This document shows positions 1 to 8,500 of a DNA stretch of 64,000 nucleotides, in pieces (the stretch's first letter is position 1; the number at the start of each line of letters is the position of its first letter). The DNA comes from Ctena decussata. Lineage: Eukaryota; Mollusca; Bivalvia; Lucinida; Lucinidae. A program made the position numbers and the translations under genes. The notes under the pieces are model-generated. The model made no database searches and was not told where the DNA came from. It saw nothing but the letters and a program-made list of their open reading frames with translations. The stretch covers positions 22,879,903 through 22,943,902 of the forward strand of contig OZ022506.1 in NCBI GenBank assembly GCA_963989385.1. The letters run 5' to 3'.

Positions 1-790
1 GTCTTTTAGCAGAAGGCATGGCTGGGTTGTTACTGTTTGCTCAGACATATCTGTCCCAATACTTAGATCTTTTCGGTATGGCTTAAAAGTGATAAAAATA
101 TTGCTGACAAAAATATGAACGTTAAACAGGGACAGGACAAGTAAAAGGAGAAAACATGAAAACGTACACGAGAATGCTTGAATATGTGTGCAAAAAAAAT
201 CAAGAAAAAAAATCAGAAAACAACAACAAATAAACCATCTTGGGACTGAATGTATAACATTAACAGCTAAAAAAAAACAAAAACAAAAAAACAGCAAAAA
301 CAAAACAAAAAAGAATCATCTTATCATCTTGGGACTGATTGTTCGGTTCTGGGTAATCGACCGAATAAACTGTCGACTGTGTAAGTTCAATGATTTGTTA
401 ACTGTTCCCAGGTTTGGAAACTGTGGGCGACAATTTCCCCCACGAGATCCCTACAACTGCTGTATTACAATAATTACATATTCAAAATGCATAACACGAC
501 CTCATCGGATAATAAACAGCATTTTCAGGCTGATTAATAAACGCTTTTTTTTGGCGAAGTCAGCAGCAACAGCCAAAGCCAGATATATATTTTGGAAAGG
601 ATGTCTTTCATGTAGATATGTTTCATTTTTCAGAAGTTAACGCAAGTGTCAAATGTCAGTATCCATTACTCAGAGAAGAAAAACTGGCCCAAGAGGGACA
701 GTGTCTGGAACTTATGCAGAATTTCCGTAAAATTTCTAAAATTTGGGACACTAAAATAATTACCGTAATTGTCCTACAAATGGAACAGTT
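1..790. other. Left edge, no supported gene
   Basis: AT-rich DNA with long A runs (about 200-310). Open frames at 188-640 and 618-893 on the plus strand are made largely of A-rich or repeat sequence and resemble no protein family I know. The missing C-terminal exons of the minus-strand apyrase gene were looked for here and not found. On this strand they must lie past base 1 or be too diverged or short to see by eye. Confidence 0.5.
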
Positions 791-1049
791 GAGCCGCGAC
801 ACGAAAAAAAAAAACAAAACAAAAAAAAAAACAACAAAGTGGCATATACGCCCAGCGAAGACTCAGGTCAACCTGGACATCCGCCCAGTCTGATCAGAGT
901 GTTCGCTGTCTGCATAGAGGTAGCTCAGACTTTTAGCTACGCTTTAAGCGCACAGCGAAGACTCTGATCAGACTGGGCGGATGCCCAGGCTGATCTGAGT
1001 CTTTGTTGGGCGCATATGCCACTTTGTTGGGTTTGTCGTGTCGCAGCTC
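791..1049. mobile_element. Family A palindromic MITE, copy 1
   Basis: Family A is defined here as a palindromic element of about 236 bp that starts GAGCCGCGACACGA and ends with the reverse complement (GTCGTGTCGCGGCTC). Its two arms carry CCAGCGCAGACTCAGATCAG-type sequence. It has no coding capacity, so it would depend on a transposase supplied elsewhere. This copy has an A-rich insertion of about 20 bases near the left end, which makes it longer than the others. Confidence 0.85.
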
Positions 1050-1378
1050 AGTTTGGTTTTACAATGTAGTAATGCATCCGATAGATGTAGATGGTATGGC
1101 AAATAGTGGGAGCGGTACGTCTGATCTGGATCTGTACTGTATGCTTGGACCAATTTATTTTACTCTACGATGAACTGATAAGCGAAATGTGCTCCGTGAT
1201 ACATTGCATTTTTTTAAAGAATGCACAAAAAGGAGCTGCTGACACGCCACGCCCTTTCCTTAAGCAACGGGGCTCATAAGTAACGGTGGCCTAGCAACGT
1301 CTTGTGCACGGAACTTAAATCGTCTTGCCTGAACAGAGTTTACCTCTCAATCAATTAAGCCTTTTTGAAGTCACAAAG

Positions 1379-1556
1379 CAGACGACAAAATGTACGTCTG
1401 CCAAATATCAAAAAATGTTTGGTCCAAGCTATATCAAATTGAGAATTCAAGAATAGAATACATACAGCGCAGATTTAGATGAGGCCGCTCATCATGAGCC
1501 GCCTCATCAGGATCTACGTCGCTTGTAAATTCAGCTGTTTTCGTGTCTGGCGCTTA
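1379..1556. repeat. Hairpin-bearing repeat family G, copy 1
   Basis: Shares a long stretch with 24464-24640: GACAAAATGTACGTCTGC, then an A-rich spacer, then an imperfect hairpin built on GATGAGGC(C/G)GCT and AGCCG(C/T)CTCATC. No open frame of interest. It lies just downstream (minus strand) of the last visible apyrase exon, that is, in its next intron. Confidence 0.6.
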
Positions 1557-1690
1557 AAGTTAAGGCTCCATGGATATCACATCAGCAGCACAGTGTCACC
1601 ATTACCATCAATAGTGCAATGGAAAAGACAAAGGTAAGCCGAAATGGTTTCCTAACCCGGATGTGTGCATGGACCACACTAAACTCTTAC

Positions 1691-1836
1691 CTGACCAATT
1701 GAGCAAGGCCTTGGCGAGCACATATCTGTATCCTGAGGACTTAGATAATGTTGTAAGATACTCTCACATAGAGAAGCATTTCCTCCACCCTCCATGCCGA
1801 TGGTTTTATCCGCAAAGGTATGATTTGTGATATCAC
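1691..1836 (-). CDS. ENTPD-like exon 4 (cysteine-bearing second-lobe segment)
   Basis: Minus-strand exon with acceptor tatctttaacag|GTGATATC and a strong donor GGTCAG|GTAAGAG. It enters with two bases that complete a Gly codon begun in exon 3 and leaves in phase 0. It encodes residues 256-303, including GMEGGGNASLCESIL, which corresponds to the G-x-G-N-x-x-x-C stretch of CD39-family enzymes, and then C-x4-CS, which normally precedes the loop before conserved region 5. Two N-glycosylation sequons (NHT at 259, NAS at 274) agree with an extracellular or lumenal protein. The opposite strand is also open across the whole exon and gives a deceptively protein-like reading. Splice sites, phase and family match favour the minus strand. 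The following exon is not in the window. Confidence 0.85.
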
Positions 1837-2483
1837 CTGTTAAAGATACAATGAGTTACAGTCAGCTCTCGATATCTCAAAATCTAAGTTCATCTCAAAC
1901 TACTGATAAATCAAAGTAAATTTTCTGGTACCAGAAAATTTACTTTGAGATGGCAGTATTTTGAAATATCCACATTGCAATGTAAAGAAAAATAGGAAAT
2001 GTGTCCAAACTCTGTTCTTTGATAAGAATCCGAGACGGTTTCTAGATCCGATTCATGCATCATGTGTCAGGTTGAACCTACCTATACGGAAAACCCTAAC
2101 CCCGGAACCGTTCGGGTGTTCCAGTATTTCCGGGTGTTTAGTATGACCCTTACGCGAGAACACCCGCCGGAGGTTCTGCTTGTCTGAATACCTACGGTCG
2201 GGTTGCCGGCCTGGAGAACCCCCAGAAGGCATATGAAGTCATAATGACGTTGCACTGACGTTGATGCGACGTCATCACGTCGCATCTACGTAGGTACCAC
2301 GTCATACGACGTCATGAGTCTACCGGGAACGGTCTTCTAGCCTCATAAGCTTAGGCGTGCTCTGTGAAGCCAAGAGAAGGGAATGGAAAAGCGCAAAATC
2401 AACAACATGCATATTGATCATTGCTCTGCTTTGATTGCAAATCCTTACGACAAAGGTGTGTAGCTTACTGCACTAAATGGGTC

Positions 2484-2526
<43 letters not shown>

Positions 2527-5500
2527 AGAGAGAGAGAGAGAGAGAGGTAAAACTATCATATAGACTTCATCATAGTGCAGCGTTCATAAAGTCTGAAGCA
2601 GGATAAGGTCATATATCGTCTTTTGTCATTCTGAAAAGGTGCTAAGGGCGTGGCCAGTATTGCACATTTCATTACTGGTCATAAGCAGAATAAGTTAATC
2701 CTAGTCTGCTATTTTGGTTTAAAAGCTCATGTTACACGGTCTTCTTTCGCCTTGTATTGTAGTGTGAACCACGCTTCAAAAGGATTTATCTATTCAGAGC
2801 CTTTTTTGCTAGAATAGTGAGAACGAGTGTGAGATTAAGTTTTTAAACGGAGGAACGACAATTACTCAGCAATAGACAGAAGTATTTTTTTTCTGGTAAT
2901 TAGTTTATTTATAATTCATGTGCAGAGAATTTTACGAACTTCTGTCCTTTTAGTGAACTCACAATAACTGGCAATAAAAAGCAATTATAAACATGATATA
3001 GCAAATAAAGCATAATTATTGAGCCGCGACGTGACAAAACCAACAATGTGGTTGTGCGCCCAGCGCAGACTCAGATCAGCCTGGGCATCCGCTCAGTCTG
3101 AACAGACTCTTCGCTAAGCGCTTAAAGGGTAGCTAAGGGTCTAAACTTTCTTCATGCGCACAGCGAAGACTCTAATCAGACTGGGCGGATGCCCAGGCTG
3201 ATCTGAGTCTGCGCTGGGCGCACAACCACATTGTTGGTTTTGTCGTGTCGCGGCCCAATTATTGCTTTATGGGATGATATGATCTTCACACTGCGAAGAT
3301 GGGGCATGCCAATTCCTGGGCAGATTTATCATACAGAGGCTTCTGCATTTATAAACTGGTCTCGGGGTCTTGCGAGTATCCCAGCTATAGCTTTGGTTTG
3401 GTTACTGGAAAATCTGTTACGAGGATGGAAATGAAAAGTAATTTGCTCATCACATCTTGTGTCTCAAAAATCATTGTTAAGAAGGTAAATCGAAAAATAA
3501 TTTCTAATTGTAAAATTATAAAATGAAAACATGTTTTCACCTCTGAGAGACCGCAATATTCACAGAACGCATTTTTCACACGTGTGTGATGCATACGGTC
3601 GTATTCTTCACATTTTGCCAGTGTGACAAATGCGTTCGGATTTTGTAGCGATTTTTAATAGAAACGCATTTTTCATACATACGGCAAAGGAAGCTTGAAA
3701 ATGAATGATTTGTTATCCCTTTCCAACTACGAGTTTGAGCCCCAGCTGCGCTGAGCCTTCGGCTCTTGGAGAATGTATAGGAAAAGCAGTCCCCGCTGTC
3801 CGTCGTCCGTCGCCTGACGTCGTCTGTCAACACCTTCGAGCTATTATCAAAGCGTCTCGGTCAATCTCAACCAAATTTCATATATAGGTTCACAAGGCTG
3901 GGGAATGACATGTCCTTTAAGGCAGTTGCTTAAGATTTTGGTTGCTATGGCAACTGAAATACCCCGTAGACTTATAATTGAGAGATGCAACTGACAAGCC
4001 TAGCTTCTCGAAACTTGCAGATAACTAAGACAGGCATTAAAGTTTAGACAAACTGAAACTGTTATTATCCGACCGATAATGTCGAAATTATGTGTCCCCA
4101 CGATTGCCAATAAAGTCTACTAGTATTATTGACATTGTGACAAGTCTAACACCTTCCTTTTTTGACTTTATGAGTTTTACTGGTAAATTCCTTCCCATAA
4201 GGGAGGATAAATCATGCAATACTGCTTGAATATTTGTAACACTTCATCTATTTTCCGGGGCGAAATAACAAAGTTTGACTTTAACATGCTATCCAATTCG
4301 ACAAGCGTTTGACTTTGTTTGGGCCTAGATGTGATCTGGAGTGAATTCAGGAATCCCGGGAAAGGCATTTGGAATTTCTTCTTAATTACATTCCATATTT
4401 TATTGCCTGGTTGCTCAAAACAGAACTGTGCACACAGTGCCGAAATAATTTGTGAGAACATGTTGATTTTGGCTCATCCGTTCGTTCGTGATGCTTTATA
4501 TTTGTATCAAGTTTCCTCAAAGTACCCTTTAAAGTAATGAAGCAGAAACGATTTGTGACGGACAGACAGGTAGACAACTATGGAAAAAAGGATATGTCTT
4601 CCCTCTTATTTCTATCCCGATATAGATTTCCCCCATGAAACCGCATATACCAACACGCAACTGAATATACCAATACCTTTAACCTTGATGCGGCATAGGG
4701 GACTGTTACAAAGAAGCTACCTCCCAAGCTTTTGTATTGGAAATGCCTAATCTTGCACTGGAAAACCGCAAGGTCTCCTCCCGCACCGCCCAAGAGTTAA
4801 GTACTAGAAGCTGTGCACTACAGCTTACGTCATCAGCATACAAACTGAAACACGGTAAAGGTTTTCCATATTCTTGTGGCCGTAGGGACAGTAGTTGTTT
4901 GAGCCTGCAGTGTCTTAGGCACAGGTTATGAAAGAGGGAGCCCATCCCTCTCCTTTCGTAGCCTTTAACCTTCCCTGATTCGAAACAGGTACCCATTTAC
5001 TATGAGTTTTTTAGTCGTTGGCCCGGCGGGCGCCTGGTACCTGCGTTCTTCAGCACGGAAGAGCAGAGCAGATTTCTAGTCTCCTTTTTTGTTTACTGTA
5101 CCGTTTTTCTGTCCACTATAACTTTCATGATTTCAGGGTCATGAAAATTTCAAGAAGTGAAAAATGCGTTTTTGTGATATTTTGTCATATTTAAGGGGTG
5201 TTGCATGCCTTTGGAAAATTACGTTTTCATGGTACATATCGAACGCAAATTTCACAGGTATGTGAAAAATGCGTTCGAATTCTGTGAAAAATGCGACCGA
5301 ATTTGTCACACATGTGAAAAATGCGACCGCATTTTTCACACATGTGAAAAATGCGTTCTGTGAATATTGCGGTCTCACACACCTCTTATAAGAACGCCTT
5401 TGACGAGATTGAACACGTTTTATGAAATACTTAGAAAGATATATTTAGCTTAGTTTATAATAAAAGTTTCCCTTTTCTCGACTTCTGTTTTCCCCCATAA

Positions 5501-8500
5501 GCTTAAAGACAGTTTTAAGCTCTGATGGCTTTGCTGCTGACTGTTTCGGGCGTTTGGAGTGTTGCAAGTTTCCTAGAATACTTATGTGCCTTCATTAGCT
5601 GTCGTCGCAAACGTGTTATTTTGACTGACTCTAAATGTTTTCAATAAGAAAATAACTAATTAAAGCAATGTCTGATGCCACACTATTTAATAATTTCGGC
5701 CTGAGGCCTTCTTTAGTAAAACGGTACATGTACCCCCAGGAGGAACTTGATGTTTGCAGCCATTTCGCCAACCAGACTGGAAATAGAACTGGTTTATTTC
5801 CAGTCTGTCTACAGCATTATGGCTGCTGACAGTTTATTTACAGTTTGTCTAGCGCAGTTGCTGCTAACATGTAATTCTCCCTGACGTTCCGTTTTATTGA
5901 ATACAGTGTAGTTAGATAATATGTTGTTTCGTTTTGTCATTAAAAGTTTTGTTTTTTCTTTTCTTTTCCTCATTTCTTTTTTATTTATTTTTTTTGGAGG
6001 AGGGGGGGGGTGAATGGGTAGGTGGGGGTGGGGCGTATGTGTGTGGCAGACTGTGTGTGTGTGTGGGGGGGGGGGGGGCGTGAAGAGGAAATTTTTGAGA
6101 CCTTCCATGCATGATTACTTAATCTTTATGTTTGAATTTGTTAAAGGAGATGTACGTGTTTTAAACTACAATACTCTAAAAGGGCGTTTTCGGCCATCTT
6201 CATTAGCAGCCGGAATTACATGTTTGCAACAAATGGTGGTTATCCAAAGTGCAACATGTATCTTAAACTACAGGGTGTCTCTTTGTGGATTTTTGTTTGT
6301 TTTGAAAAAAAAAATGTTGTCATTTCCTTGTATTCTGGTAAAGATCTATAACAGTTTCAGTGACCATCATTGAACACTAGTACAATGTAGAACATGACAG
6401 TAACTGTGATGACGCCCAAGTTGCTGCCCCTTGTTTATTTTTTTATGTTATTGCCTTTGTTCATAGAACTTCGACATATCATTAAATATGATACTGTTTT
6501 AACTTTGGAATCTTTGAATGCATTGTACTGCTCAGAATTCAGACTAAAATAAATAATTCTTATCATAGCATATGCGTGGTAAAGATATAATGCATTTTCA
6601 ATATTGAAGTGTTCTGTCCTGGGTTAGATAGCGTCTTTATTTCACAGTCCAAAACCTAACGTTTCGAAAATCCTGCCTAAAGTGAAGAATAGTACTATGG
6701 GGCGAAGCAAAGGGACGGCAATTTCTCATGGAACTGTCATTAGGTAAGTGTCTCGTTTTTGTTTGCAAGAAAGTTAAGGATAAGAAAGATCCACAATTGT
6801 TTTAGACACCTCGACAAGCCTTTTCATATTTTTGCTCAGCAAGGCTCTGTGAATGTGAAATAAAGTGTTACCTTTGAGCATACAAGGATTGACAATTACT
6901 CGGGCGTAAGGATTCTCTTTGATGAGATACTCTGGTACCCGGTTCGCCATCAAATCGGCGCCGTACGACAGGTGGCTGTGTCCATAAATATCATATTCTC
7001 GTCCTGCAAGTTGCACTGTCATTTTCCCGGCGTAAATAGGATCGTCTGGTACAAAAGATATCTGCAGGGAACCACCTCCTAGCTCCACAAGTCCAAAGCT
7101 CTGAGAGGCTGGTGCTGAACTAAAGTAGAATAGCTGTTAGATTAATTTGACTCTTTGATGCAAAAGACAAAATCATTTACAATTTACAGCGTCGAAAATT
7201 AACAGATTCTAGTTTTTCTTTAGAAAAATTGTCCGCAAGGTTACACTGTTGACTTAGTAGACTATGAGGTGACAATAGGCGTAGGTACACCTATAGGGAG
7301 AGTTTTGGAGGGCATAATTTTCTGAAAGCCTGTTTTAAGACCTGTTAAATCCATCTCATTAAATGAGACATGTTAGCACTCTGGGCCTGTTGTTCAAAGC
7401 ATCGTTAGATTGGTTGATTGATTTGATGCTTAACGTCCACGGTAAACAGCTATGGTCATGTCGGGACGGTTAAAGCATCGTTAGCCTAACGAGTACGTTA
7501 AGAGGTCAACTCGTTAAGTGTTTTATGACTTCATAACCAAACACACTGATATTTTTGTTGAAAAAAATGTGAGAAGCTTTTGAAGTGCAAAAGCTTCTCA
7601 CATTTTTTAACAAAAATATTAGCATACTTGAAATATAAATGTTCGAAATTTTAACGAAACGTTAACTAACGACGTCGTTAGTTTCGAACAACTGGGCCCT
7701 GGGCTTTATCCCATGGTGGCTAGTTGAAAACGTTACCCCTATCCAGTGTTTCCATCTCATTCAAAGAAGGCACTGTTTGAGACAAATAAAACTTAAATAA
7801 AGTAATAGTGTTTGAATTGTGCAATAGATTTGTCGAATAATGCTTTAAATAGGACAAGGTCATTTCTTTACATACAGCTTGATATAAACCCTTTACTGGT
7901 AACGTAAAGTAGAGAGAATACTGTAGCACGGTAGCGATAGAGTCATAGCATATTGGCTGAGAAATGAGCGTTAGTTCTATTTTCGTGCCTATATTTTTTT
8001 TGCTGTCATAAGGTTGTGTGTCTTTACAAAAAAAAAACTACTGCGATAAAAGATGTAATGAACAAATACAATAATCTCAAGATAAAAATCAGGCCTGGAG
8101 GTTTTAAAACTCGAGTACATTCTCAGACTCAAAATAAAGCACACTGAATAGCTGCTTCCGAGCACAAGCTCGGAAGCAGCCAATCAGTGTGCTTTATTTT
8201 GAGTTTGAGATTATACTCAAGTTTTATAACCTTTGACCCAACCTTGACGTTTTTAACAACAACAAAAAATGAAAAAAAAAGAGAGAGAAAAAAAAAGAAA
8301 AAAAAAGAAGAAGAGCAAAACAGACCTGTCTTCGAAGTAATTTTTCAAGTAATTGACCGTTATCCACGCAAATAAGGCTTCCTCTTCTCCTGAGAGTATA
8401 TGAACGTACTCTTCATCGTAAAGAAACGGATTAATACTGGGGTCCGACATTGCCGTCCCGACTCCCAGCATAATGGCCCGGGTAGCATTTTCATCCAGAA

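Noticed and set aside
1615..1827. Plus-strand exon reading KPKWFPNPDVCMDH with a good donor
   Set aside because: It is the antisense of apyrase exon 4, which has matching phases on both sides and family motifs on the minus strand.
5809..6373. ORFs on both strands through the G-rich tract
   Set aside because: Low-complexity translations (poly-Pro/His or poly-Gly/Val) of a TG/G repeat.
6700..6746. Plus-strand MGRSKG start followed by a strong donor, resembling a Tc1 transposase N terminus
   Set aside because: Only six residues match and no downstream transposase is present.
6774..6871. Extension of apyrase exon 3 to the stop at 6774
   Set aside because: The donor AAG|GTAACA after NPCMLK joins in phase to exon 4, and the extension has no family similarity.
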